A stretch of 64,000 bases of DNA from the NCBI RefSeq assembly GCF_038007965.1, contig NZ_JBBOYD010000001.1, positions 1,528,501 through 1,592,500 on the forward strand, written 5' to 3'. Both the position numbers and the translations under genes were made by a program. Shown here in pieces: positions 24,198 to 30,988 of the stretch. This DNA comes from Niallia sp. FSL W8-0635 (GTDB taxonomy: Bacteria > Bacillota > Bacilli > Bacillales > Cytobacillaceae). Positions within the stretch are counted from its first letter, which is position 1; every line of letters starts with the position of its first letter. A model generated the notes under the pieces. The model had not been told where the DNA came from and did not search any database. It worked only from the letters and a program-made list of their open reading frames with translations.

Positions 24198-24677
24198 ATG
24201 TTTACAATTGATTACCATTCTCCAATTGGAGTAATCGAGATTAGTGGGACGGAAAAGGCTGTTCACTCTATTTTGTTTTCGGAAAAAGAACTAGCAGAAA
24301 ATGTAGTTGATGGGTATACACCAAATGTATTAGTCACCTGCTGCGAGCAATTAGATGCCTATTTTAAGGGGATACGACGTGATTTCTCTTTTCCAATGGA
24401 ATTAGGGGGTACTCCTTTTCAAAAACAAGTTTGGAATGCGTTAACGACTATTCCTTATGCGGCTACTGGATCCTATAAAGATATTGCCTACAACATTGGG
24501 AATGAAAAAGCAGTGCGAGCAGTTGGAAGTGCAAATGGCAAAAATAAGCTATGTATTGTCATTCCATGTCATCGAATTATTGGTGCAAATGGAACATTAA
24601 CTGGATATGCAGGTGGCTTATGGAGAAAAGAATGGCTGCTTAGTCATGAGCAGAAATTTGGCCAAACTATCCAATAA
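24198..24677 (+). CDS. ogt: Methylated-DNA--[protein]-cysteine S-methyltransferase
   Basis: The 159-residue protein has the active-site motif IVIPCHRIIGANG, whose cysteine accepts the alkyl group from O6-alkylguanine in a single suicidal reaction. The DNA-binding helix segment GTPFQKQVWNALTTIPYA and the closing GYAGGLWRKEWLL are typical of Ogt/MGMT. The N-terminal ribonuclease-like part is short, as in Ogt rather than Ada. GGGGGAAT precedes the ATG. The gene is a single unit; its terminator is shared with a predicted minus-strand RNA coming from the right. Confidence 0.93.
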   Translation: MFTIDYHSPIGVIEISGTEKAVHSILFSEKELAENVVDGYTPNVLVTCCEQLDAYFKGIRRDFSFPMELGGTPFQKQVWNALTTIPYAATGSYKDIAYNIGNEKAVRAVGSANGKNKLCIVIPCHRIIGANGTLTGYAGGLWRKEWLLSHEQKFGQTIQ

Positions 24678-24679
24678 GG

Positions 24680-24812
24680 AAAAAGCAAGAAGCAGAAAAA
24701 TCCTCTTTTTAGAAAATTTTTCTGCTTCTTTTTAGAACTGTAAAAAGCTCTATAAGAGTACCAGCTCCACCTACGCTGAGTACGATGATAACCACTGATG
24801 TTATCCAACCTA
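24680..24812 (-). ncRNA. Predicted CcpA-controlled structured small RNA
   Basis: On the minus strand a promoter (TTGATT at 24847-24842, a 17-base spacer, TATAAT at 24824-24819) would start RNA near 24812. A perfect cre box (24827-24840) fills the spacer. The transcript of about 130 nt has three predicted hairpins: GATAAC with GTTATC (24787-24805), GTAC-CAGC with GCTG-GTAC (24758-24783, one bulge), and CTCT with AGAG (24748-24758). It ends at a strong hairpin (24687-24730) with a T run on that strand. No open frame has both a start codon and a ribosome site; a hydrophobic stretch can be read from a GTG but lacks a Shine-Dalgarno. Inference only, from sequence. Confidence 0.5.
24687..24730. terminator. 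Bidirectional terminator between ogt and the predicted small RNA
   Basis: AAGAAGCAGAAAAAT and its complement ATTTTTCTGCTTCTT form a 15-pair stem with T-rich sequence on both sides. Confidence 0.85.
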
Positions 24813-24818
24813 ATTAGT

Positions 24819-24847
24819 ATTATATTTGAAAACGATTACAAAATCAA
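24819..24847 (-). promoter_or_regulatory. Promoter with a consensus cre box in its spacer
   Basis: TGAAAACGATTACA at 24827-24840 fits the cre consensus TGWAANCGNTNWCA at every position. It lies between TTGATT and TATAAT on the minus strand, an ideal place for CcpA repression. Confidence 0.65.
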
Positions 24848-24877
24848 ATATTGTGAATCAGTGAGCGGATTTGTCCG

Positions 24878-24904
24878 AATATTATTATTAATTAGGATAA
24901 TATT
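24878..24904. promoter_or_regulatory. AT-rich inverted repeat upstream of the 67-residue protein gene
   Basis: AATATTAT and ATAATATT separated by 11 bases, about 100 bases before the start codon. It could be an operator, but AT-rich inverted repeats arise easily by chance. Confidence 0.25.
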
Positions 24905-25002
24905 ACCATATGATATAAGGAGAACAATCAAGCTTTTTTTAAGATTATTAGCATAAATAAAAGGGAATAGAAAATCCTATAGAAAAAAGGGAGGTACCTT
25001 AT

Positions 25003-25206
25003 ATGGAAGAGCAAAAAGGATCAAAGCTACCCAATTTTGATGCCTTAACAGATAGAGTTATTGCTGAAGATTCAGATGTACCTAGTGTATCAATTAAAAC
25101 AAATGTTGATCCTAAAAATGTATTGGAAGATAATCCGTATTTTGATAATACGAAAACATACAGCGAAGAAGAATTGGCGAAGTTAAAGAAATTTTTTGGA
25201 GGATAG
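25003..25206 (+). CDS. Small acidic hypothetical protein, 67 residues
   Basis: I do not recognise a named family. The ATG follows GGGAGGTACCTTAT, a strong ribosome site. The product is hydrophilic and acidic with no signal peptide or membrane segment. It has a C-terminal block DNPYFDNTKTYSEEELAKLKKFFGG, in which the last 18 residues look like one amphipathic helix. The middle (VPSVSIKTNVDPKNV) is probably extended. It stands alone, 125 bases or more from its neighbours, after the predicted cre-controlled RNA. Short proteins of this kind in Bacillus are often of unknown function. Coding status is likely from the ribosome site and codon use. Confidence 0.6.
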   Translation: MEEQKGSKLPNFDALTDRVIAEDSDVPSVSIKTNVDPKNVLEDNPYFDNTKTYSEEELAKLKKFFGG

Positions 25207-25579
25207 GAACAAATTTCTCCATCGAGGAATAATAGTGATTAATAAAACGAAGCTCTTTATGTAGATATTCCTGAACCTGTTTGTACATAACAAGTCAGCT
25301 ACAAAGGAGTTTTTTTGCTTGTTATGAATCGAATCAAACAAAAGCTACTTTTCTTGCTTTTTTGTATAGAAAGTGATTAAATGTATATACTTGTTTTTTA
25401 TACTATACGGTATAAAAAAGAGTTAGAATTGTGGATGATTGTCCTTTTGAGGAGTAATTTATCTGCTGTTAGATCATTAAAATAAAGTAATATTTTTTGA
25501 TTTCTTTTAAGTGTGAACTATTAATAAAATCATCGTTTATATAGAGTTAATGGAGAAATGGGAAAGGAGGAGATGAAAG
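25207..25579. other. Intergenic region with hairpin and operator
   Basis: About 370 bases. ATAACAAG (25287-25294) pairs with CTTGTTAT (25318-25325) but with no T run after it. The palindrome at 25398-25415 is described separately. No gene seen. Confidence 0.5.
25398..25415. promoter_or_regulatory. TTATAC-N6-GTATAA palindrome upstream of the DUF1450 gene
   Basis: The half-sites extend to TTTTTTATAC and GTATAAAAAA with TATACG between. The same core with the same six-base spacer is found at 26597-26614 between the cysteine-rich regulator and sodA. Confidence 0.55.
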
Positions 25580-25825
25580 ATGGGGATTGTAGTAGTAGAA
25601 ATATGTGACGGAAGTTTGATTACGGAAATAGATTTAGAAAAAATTATAGAATCAAAATATCCAGAAGTTGCAGTGATTGAAAGCAGCTGTCTTTCATTTT
25701 GTGGGATGTGTGCAAAGCGACCTTATGCCATTGTGAATGGAAAAAGAATTTTTGCGAAAACCACAGAAGAATGTCTCCGATTAATTATGAAGCAAATTGA
25801 AGTGGAACTAGCTATTTTTGCATAA
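25580..25825 (+). CDS. DUF1450 (YuzB-like) small cysteine protein
   Basis: The 81-residue protein has the DUF1450 signature SSCLSFCGMCAKRPYAIVNG in its centre, with three cysteines in a C-x3-C-x2-C arrangement that could bind a metal or an iron-sulfur cluster. The N-terminal strand VVVEICDGS and the C-terminal helix EECLRLIMKQIEVEL fit the small thioredoxin-like domain predicted for YuzB. The function of YuzB is not known to me. AAAGGAGGAG precedes the ATG. A TTATAC-N6-GTATAA palindrome upstream suggests it is regulated with the neighbouring redox genes. Family fairly sure, function unknown. Confidence 0.75.
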   Translation: MGIVVVEICDGSLITEIDLEKIIESKYPEVAVIESSCLSFCGMCAKRPYAIVNGKRIFAKTTEECLRLIMKQIEVELAIFA

Positions 25826-25836
25826 GTTATTTTTTA

Positions 25837-25877
25837 AAAAGGGAAGTCTTTAAGTAAATACTTAAGGCTTCCCTTTT
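25837..25877. terminator. Bidirectional terminator
   Basis: AAAAGGGAAG (25837-25846) and CTTCCCTTTT (25868-25877) with additional inner pairing of CTTTAAG and CTTAAGG. It lies between the DUF1450 gene and the convergent regulator. Confidence 0.85.
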
Positions 25878-25900
25878 CTATTGTACCAGTTCTCATTTTA

Positions 25901-26533
25901 TTAAGAGACAAACTTCACTAAAAATTTACAGTAATTATCTCCTTCTGTACGACAGCATGTTCTGTTAACTGTATTTGTTCCTAGAACGTTTTTAAGCATT
26001 TCTGTTTCACATCGACAGGCAACTTTAAACTCCTTAGCTACTTCTAAGATAGGACAATTATATTCGGTTATTTCAAACGTTTGGTCGTCCACTTTTGCTA
26101 GATCAGCCATATATCCTTTTTCGTTTTGAATCTCAACCATTTCCTTCATTTTCTCAGAAGGGTTCTTGTCACTCATGCGAGATATATATTCTTTTGTCAG
26201 ACGTTCTTCCCGTTTATTAAATAACTGCTGAACCGAGTCGTCGCCATAAAGCTCTTTTACATCATGCAATAAATCAATACTAATTCCTTCATAGCTTTTC
26301 GGAAAAAAATGTTCTGCTTTTTCCGCCAGCGTAAAGCTTTGAATAGGTCTTCCCATTGGCTGTTTTACTAGTTCGGATTGAATCAATCCATCTTTTTCTA
26401 ATATCGTTAAGTGCTTTCGCACGGCCATATGCGTAATTTGCAGGCAATCTGTAAAATCATTTACCGTTAAAGATCCTTCCTTTTTAAGTAGATGAAGGAT
26501 TTTATCTTTTGTCGTTTTTTGTTTATTAGTCAT
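25901..26533 (-). CDS. Winged-helix regulator with C-terminal cysteine cluster (SufR-like)
   Basis: The 210-residue protein has an N-terminal ArsR/DeoR-type winged helix (about 8-70, KILHLLKKEGSLTVNDFTDCLQ then MAVRKHLTILEKDGLI). The C-terminal third holds six cysteines: C160, C173, C175, C193, C194 and C202. C160-x12-C173 matches the first pair of the SufR iron-sulfur ligands, though the later spacing differs, so an iron-sulfur or metal sensor is likely. It is divergent from sodA, and a TTATAC-N6-GTATAA palindrome lies in between; the same palindrome precedes the DUF1450 gene. Most likely it represses sodA-linked redox genes. Fold and cysteines are seen; cofactor and targets inferred. Confidence 0.78.
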   Translation of the reverse strand: MTNKQKTTKDKILHLLKKEGSLTVNDFTDCLQITHMAVRKHLTILEKDGLIQSELVKQPMGRPIQSFTLAEKAEHFFPKSYEGISIDLLHDVKELYGDDSVQQLFNKREERLTKEYISRMSDKNPSEKMKEMVEIQNEKGYMADLAKVDDQTFEITEYNCPILEVAKEFKVACRCETEMLKNVLGTNTVNRTCCRTEGDNYCKFLVKFVS

Positions 26534-26596
26534 TATATACCTCCATTCTATACATTGGAGAGAGAAAATAAGTAAATCAAAGTATAGTGAAATTAA

Positions 26597-26614
26597 TTAT
26601 ACCAGATAGTATAA
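26597..26614. promoter_or_regulatory. TTATAC-N6-GTATAA palindrome in the regulator-sodA intergenic region
   Basis: TTATAC-CAGATA-GTATAA. Core and spacing equal those of the palindrome at 25398-25415. It is about 65 bases from the regulator start and 155 from sodA. Confidence 0.55.
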
Positions 26615-26717
26615 AATGTTGAAAGCAGTTAATGTACGAGAACTCGCGAGCAGTATTTTTCCTCCATTCTAAAGATAAAATAATTGATTTTTTTCTTTCC
26701 TTGGTTTATTGTTTATA

Positions 26718-26742
26718 TATACTTTTTAAACTAATAAGTATA
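26718..26742. promoter_or_regulatory. Inverted repeat just upstream of sodA
   Basis: TATACTT-N11-AAGTATA, 25 bases in front of the sodA start codon. The half-sites resemble the TATAC/GTATA of the other palindromes but with a wider gap. Confidence 0.4.
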
Positions 26743-26767
26743 AAAACAAATATTGGAGGAATTACAA

Positions 26768-27385
26768 ATGACTACATATTCATTACCAGCTTTACCATAC
26801 GAATTTAATGCGTTAGAGCCGCATATCGATCAACAAACAATGGAAATTCATCATGGAAAACATCATCAAACTTATGTGAATAATTTAAATGCAGCTCTAG
26901 AAGGACAGGATGCATTACAAGCAAAATCATTAGAGGAGCTATTAAGCAATCTTGATGAAGTGCCAGAACAAATTAGAACTGCTGTTAGAAATAATGGTGG
27001 CGGTCATTTAAATCATTCTTTATTCTGGGAAGTGATTGCACCAGCTACAGGTGAAAATGCTCCTTCTGGTGAATTAGCAGAAGCGATTAATAAAGCATTC
27101 GGAAGCTTTGATGCATTCAAAGAACAATTTACTGCAGCAGCTACAACTAGATTTGGATCTGGTTGGGCATGGTTAGTTGTTGATCAAGAAGGTAATTTAA
27201 AAGTAACAAGCACACCGAACCAAGATAATCCAATTATGGATGGAGAAAAGGCTATCTTAGGATTAGATGTTTGGGAGCATGCTTACTACCTAAATTACCA
27301 AAACAGAAGACCTGAGTACATTTCCAATTTCTTCTCTATCATTAATTGGAGCGTAGTTGCAGATAAATTTGCTAATAATAACTGA
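26768..27385 (+). CDS. sodA: Superoxide dismutase (Mn/Fe)
   Basis: The ATG at 26768 follows GGAGGA at proper spacing (an upstream TTG overlaps the ribosome site) and gives 205 residues. The metal ligands are in [12 protein letters not shown] (first histidine), LNHSLFW, and [12 protein letters not shown] (aspartate and histidine), with FGSGWAWLV between, as in Mn or Fe superoxide dismutases. It converts superoxide to oxygen and peroxide in the cytosol. The gene is divergent from a cysteine-rich winged-helix regulator and is followed after 54 bases by an FMN reductase, so this is a redox locus. Very sure. Confidence 0.96.
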   Translation: MTTYSLPALPYEFNALEPHIDQQTMEIHHGKHHQTYVNNLNAALEGQDALQAKSLEELLSNLDEVPEQIRTAVRNNGGGHLNHSLFWEVIAPATGENAPSGELAEAINKAFGSFDAFKEQFTAAATTRFGSGWAWLVVDQEGNLKVTSTPNQDNPIMDGEKAILGLDVWEHAYYLNYQNRRPEYISNFFSIINWSVVADKFANNN

Positions 27386-27439
27386 TAAGATGAATGAAGA
27401 TTAAGTGTTTCATGCTTATCTTTAAGCTTGGAGGATAAT

Positions 27440-27964
27440 ATGAAGCTTGTAGGTATTTCTGGTTCATTAGTTGGTTCCAAAACTTCAAAAGCAGTAAATG
27501 AAGTTTTAGTAGCAGCTAAGTCACTTGATCCAACTATTCAAGTGGAGTTAATTGATTTAAGAGAATTCGATATTGAATTTGTTAATGGGGCACCCCTGAG
27601 CTATTATAACGATGATACAATTAAAGTTGTAAATACAATTTTAGCAAGTGATGCTCTTGTGATAGGAACACCTGTATATCAAGCTTCCATTACTGGTGTA
27701 TTAAAAAATCTATTTGATCATTTACCAGTTGATGCATTCAAATCAAAAGTAACTGGGATGGTTATCACAGGTGGTACAGATAAACATTTTCTTGTGATGG
27801 AATATCAATTGAAGCCAATTCTTACTTATTTTAAAGGATTGGTTACTGTACAAAATGTGTTTGTGCATAATGACTATTTTGATGATGAGAATGAAATTAC
27901 GGATGAAGATGTTAAAAAGCGAATGGCTAAATTAGCGGAGGAAATTGTTTATTTAAAGCGCTAG
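27440..27964 (+). CDS. NADPH-dependent FMN reductase
   Basis: The ATG at 27440 follows GGAGGATAAT; an in-frame TTG 12 bases earlier overlaps that site. The 174-residue flavodoxin-like protein has ISGSLVGSKTSKAV (phosphate loop for FMN, residues 5-18), ALVIGTPVYQASITGVLKNLFDHL, and MVITGGTDKH, all typical of the NADPH-dependent FMN reductase family (SsuE, MsuE and azobenzene reductase relatives). It would reduce FMN or use bound FMN to reduce quinones or other acceptors. The place after sodA suggests a role in oxidative or electrophile stress. A terminator follows at 27991. Family sure, acceptor unknown. Confidence 0.82.
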   Translation: MKLVGISGSLVGSKTSKAVNEVLVAAKSLDPTIQVELIDLREFDIEFVNGAPLSYYNDDTIKVVNTILASDALVIGTPVYQASITGVLKNLFDHLPVDAFKSKVTGMVITGGTDKHFLVMEYQLKPILTYFKGLVTVQNVFVHNDYFDDENEITDEDVKKRMAKLAEEIVYLKR

Positions 27965-27990
27965 TTTAAGCTTATCTATATGACCACATG

Positions 27991-28024
27991 ACAGATCTGC
28001 TATATATTAGTAGGTCTGTTTTTT
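27991..28024 (+). terminator. Rho-independent terminator
   Basis: ACAGATCTGC and GTAGGTCTGT arms (one wobble and one mismatch) followed by six T residues. Confidence 0.8.
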
Positions 28025-28139
28025 ATTATTTAAAAGGGTTCTTGCTTGTTTTAGCTCCACTAAATTATGGAACAGGTACTTGACATCTAATCTTATTTCT
28101 TTCAATGTATAAAGTAATAACGAACGATAGGTGAATACG

Positions 28140-29837
28140 ATGGAAATTAAAACTTTATTAATTGCACCATATCCTGCATTGGAGCATGTAATGGAAGAAT
28201 GTATAAAAATTGATCATGAACTTAATATGCATATTGAATTGGCGAATCTACAGGAGGCAATTCCAATTGCAAAAGAGGCGGAAAAGCAAGGAATTGAGAT
28301 AATAATAAGCCGTGGGGGAACGGCACAATTAATAGAGCAAGAAGTGAATATTCCAGTTGTTGATATACATGTTTCTGGCTATGATATGCTACGCGTTCTG
28401 ACCTTGGCAAATGATTATCCAGGAAAAAAAGCAATTGTTGGGTTCTCTAACATTACCATTGGAGCTAAAGCAATAACAGATTTGTTAGAAATTCCAATTG
28501 AGGTATTTACGATTGAGGATGCGAAAGAAGTTGAACCATTGGTGAATCAATTGAAAATAGATGGCTATCAATTAATCATTGGGGACGTTATTACACGGGA
28601 TGCAGCAGCTAAGTCTAATCTAGAAGGGATACTGATACAATCAGGAAGAGAAGCTATATTTGAAGCTATTAAAGAAGTTAAGAGCATTTACCGAATGCTG
28701 AGAAAGCAACGTTTGCAAATGACTATTATGCAAACCGCCATAGAGAGACAATTATTGGATGTTATTGTAGTGAATGGTGAAGGGACTATTGTCTATGAAA
28801 ACTGGGCAATATTCGATCGTACGCAAGTTCCAATAAAAAAATTGATAAATGGGATACATAAAAAAAATTATATTCAAGAAGAACTAGATATAATAGAGAC
28901 GAATCAGCATAAAAGAATAAAACAGATGATTGTTCCAATAAATTTTGAGGGAGAGAATCATTATTTGTTTGCATTCTCTTTATTAGATGAATTAGTGCCG
29001 GAAAATCCTTTGCATATTATAGATGTCCAAACTCAACCGGTAATCATCTCTAAAAGTGAGAAGATGAAGAGATGTATCGATAAGATAGATAGTAATCTTA
29101 ATAATAATTATTGGATACTAATAGGGAAATCGGGCACTGGAAAAAAACAAATTTCAAAACTTATTCATTACAAAAAAAATAGGGGGATTGGTTTTTTAGG
29201 AATCCTATCTGCTGCTGCATGCCTTACGATGAAAAATCAAATAGACTCGGATATAAGATCGATATATATTAATGAAATCGAAATGTTAAGTGCTCGCGAG
29301 TTAAGCTTGTTTGTTGAAAAAGTAAAGACTATACATGCTTCGGGGATAACGGTGATTATTGCAATAGATACGATAGACACTGAAATATATAACTCTATTT
29401 CCTATTCTGATTTCACTCGCATTGATTTTCCAACTTTGTTTGAGAGGAAAGAGGATATAAGGCCATTAGCAGCACTCTTTTTAGCTGCTTTTCATGCAGA
29501 ATTTGGAACTTCAGCTATTAAAATAAAGGAAGAGGCTTTGCAGGTATTGGAATCCTATACCTGGCCAGGCAATGTGGAAGAATTATATATTCTTATTCGT
29601 GATGCAGTGAGGGAAGAAAAAGGGTTCGTAATAGGGAAGAGGTTAATTCAACTGCTTCTAGGAGATAGGTTAAATAAAATAGAAAGTATCGATAATGAGT
29701 TTTTACAAGGTACTTTAGTAGAAATTGAAAAAAGAATTATTGATGCCGTTATGGAAGAAGAGCATTATAATCAAACAAAAGTTGCGGAAAGACTAGGGAT
29801 AAATCGAACGACTCTATGGAGGAAGCTGAAACAATAA
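28140..29837 (+). CDS. PrpR-type regulator with degenerate AAA+ domain and Fis helix-turn-helix
   Basis: The start is taken as the ATG at 28140 (a GTG 9 bases earlier is possible), giving 565 residues. The N-terminal PrpR receptor domain (about 1-190) has IIISRGGTAQLIEQE and VDIHVSGYDMLR. The centre (about 300-480) resembles a sigma-54 activator AAA+ domain with a P-loop-like IGKSGTGKKQ, YINEIEML and YTWPGNVEELYILIRDAV. But it is shortened and shows no GAFTGA loop, the part that contacts sigma-54. The C-terminus is a Fis-like helix-turn-helix (NQTKVAERLGINRTTLWRKLK). Activation through sigma-54 is therefore doubtful. It probably controls the downstream sugar-acid operon. Its end overlaps a terminator. 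Confidence 0.8.
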   Translation: MEIKTLLIAPYPALEHVMEECIKIDHELNMHIELANLQEAIPIAKEAEKQGIEIIISRGGTAQLIEQEVNIPVVDIHVSGYDMLRVLTLANDYPGKKAIVGFSNITIGAKAITDLLEIPIEVFTIEDAKEVEPLVNQLKIDGYQLIIGDVITRDAAAKSNLEGILIQSGREAIFEAIKEVKSIYRMLRKQRLQMTIMQTAIERQLLDVIVVNGEGTIVYENWAIFDRTQVPIKKLINGIHKKNYIQEELDIIETNQHKRIKQMIVPINFEGENHYLFAFSLLDELVPENPLHIIDVQTQPVIISKSEKMKRCIDKIDSNLNNNYWILIGKSGTGKKQISKLIHYKKNRGIGFLGILSAAACLTMKNQIDSDIRSIYINEIEMLSARELSLFVEKVKTIHASGITVIIAIDTIDTEIYNSISYSDFTRIDFPTLFERKEDIRPLAALFLAAFHAEFGTSAIKIKEEALQVLESYTWPGNVEELYILIRDAVREEKGFVIGKRLIQLLLGDRLNKIESIDNEFLQGTLVEIEKRIIDAVMEEEHYNQTKVAERLGINRTTLWRKLKQ

Positions 29838-29854
29838 GTTTTCAGCTTTTTTTT
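29823..29854 (+). terminator. Terminator overlapping the end of the regulator gene
   Basis: AGCTGAAA (29824-29831) in the last codons pairs with TTTCAGCT (29840-29847), followed by T residues. The stop codon is in the loop. Confidence 0.8.
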
Positions 29855-29908
29855 GTGCCTGGTGTTTAATTTTGCAACATTTTATACTATTTTCATTGTG
29901 TTAATAAA

Positions 29909-29922
29909 TGAAAGCAATTACA
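29909..29922 (+). promoter_or_regulatory. cre-like box 1 of the sugar-acid operon
   Basis: TGAAAGCAATTACA differs from the cre consensus at one core position (CA for CG). It lies 22 bases, two helical turns, from the second box. Confidence 0.5.
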
Positions 29923-29930
29923 ATTACTAT

Positions 29931-29944
29931 TGTAAACGATTACT
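29931..29944 (+). promoter_or_regulatory. cre-like box 2 of the sugar-acid operon
   Basis: TGTAAACGATTACT matches the cre consensus except for the last base. CcpA repression of the operon in the presence of glucose is likely. Confidence 0.65.
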
Positions 29945-29986
29945 TATTGTTTTAAATTGAAACATACTAAAAGGAGTGTTAAAATT

Positions 29987-30970
29987 ATGAAGATAAAAGA
30001 AACGTTGGATCGGATTCCTGGAGGGATGATGGTAGTTCCGTTGTTAATTGCAGCACTGTTAAATACATTCACTCCCAATCTTCTAAGAATTGGAAATTTC
30101 ACGGAGGCTTTATTTGTTAATGGGGCACCTACTTTAATTGCATTATTTCTTTTATGTACTGGAGCACAAATCAATGTAAAATCCTTTGGAGTTTCTGTTG
30201 GGAAAGGAGCAACCTTATTACTAACAAAATGGGTTGTTGGTGCCGTCTTTGGATTATTAGCGTATCTATTTGCTGGAGATAATGGTCTTTGGTTAGGTTT
30301 AGCACCTATTGCCGTTATTGCCGCAATGACAAATAGTAATGGTGGATTATTTGTTGCATTAGTTGGTCAGTACGGCAGTAAAGAAGACCGAGCAGCTTAT
30401 TCACTTTTAGCTCTTAATGATGGACCTTTTTTAACAATGGTTGCTTTATCAATCTTTGGTGCGATGGGATTTGTTGATGGATTGTTTTCTGTTACTTCCT
30501 TTATTTCCGTGCTTCTTCCTATTGTTGTCGGGATGGTGTTAGGGAATTTAGATGATAAAATGAGAGAATTTTTAGATAGCGGAAGTTCTATGTTAATTCC
30601 ATTCTTTGCTTTTGCTCTTGGAATGGGGATTAATTTCTCTGCCATTATAGAAGGTGGTTTAGCAGGAATCATTCTAGGATTATTAACTGTTTTTGTAACA
30701 GGAACAGCTGGTTATTATGTATTTAAACTTCTAAAATGGAATCCAATTGTTGGGGCCGCGGAAGGTTCAACAGCTGGAAATGCGGTGGCAACTCCGGCAG
30801 TAATAGCAGCTGCAAATGTCAGCTTCGCATCAGTGGTGGATATTGCAACAGTTCAGGTTGCTGCTTCTGTGGTGACCACAGCAATACTACTTCCAATCTA
30901 TGTAGGATTCTTAGTGAAAAGATTAGAAAAAAAAGGATATAAATTTGAGGAACAAGGTATCAAAATGTAA
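29987..30970 (+). CDS. kdgT: KdgT-like sugar-acid permease
   Basis: The ATG at 29987 follows AAAAGGAGTG; an in-frame TTG 30 bases earlier has no ribosome site. The 327-residue protein has about ten membrane helices and matches 2-keto-3-deoxygluconate permease: IPGGMMVVPLLIAALLNTF at the start, LLLTKWVVGAVFGLL, NSNGGLFVALVGQYG and EGSTAGNAVATPAVIAAAN. KdgT imports keto-deoxy-gluconate with protons. Here it precedes a four-carbon acid sugar kinase and PdxA2, so it may carry D-threonate or D-erythronate rather than KDG. The family is sure; substrate is an inference from neighbours. Confidence 0.85.
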   Translation: MKIKETLDRIPGGMMVVPLLIAALLNTFTPNLLRIGNFTEALFVNGAPTLIALFLLCTGAQINVKSFGVSVGKGATLLLTKWVVGAVFGLLAYLFAGDNGLWLGLAPIAVIAAMTNSNGGLFVALVGQYGSKEDRAAYSLLALNDGPFLTMVALSIFGAMGFVDGLFSVTSFISVLLPIVVGMVLGNLDDKMREFLDSGSSMLIPFFAFALGMGINFSAIIEGGLAGIILGLLTVFVTGTAGYYVFKLLKWNPIVGAAEGSTAGNAVATPAVIAAANVSFASVVDIATVQVAASVVTTAILLPIYVGFLVKRLEKKGYKFEEQGIKM

Positions 30971-30988
30971 GGTAAGGATGTGTTCGAC

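Noticed and set aside
24733..24806. Small hydrophobic peptide on the minus strand (VVIIVLSVGGAGTLIELF)
   Set aside because: The only start is a GTG with no Shine-Dalgarno, and the same DNA is explained by three hairpins of a predicted RNA. Not excluded, but less likely.
26637..26649. GC-rich palindrome CTCGCGAG in the sodA upstream region
   Set aside because: Single eight-base palindrome; no second copy seen and no known operator matches.
29860..29876. Sigma-54 promoter (TGG..TTGCA) upstream of kdgT
   Set aside because: The spacing between GG and GC is 11 rather than 10 bases, it lies directly after a terminator T run, and the regulator lacks GAFTGA. Reported only as part of a finding.
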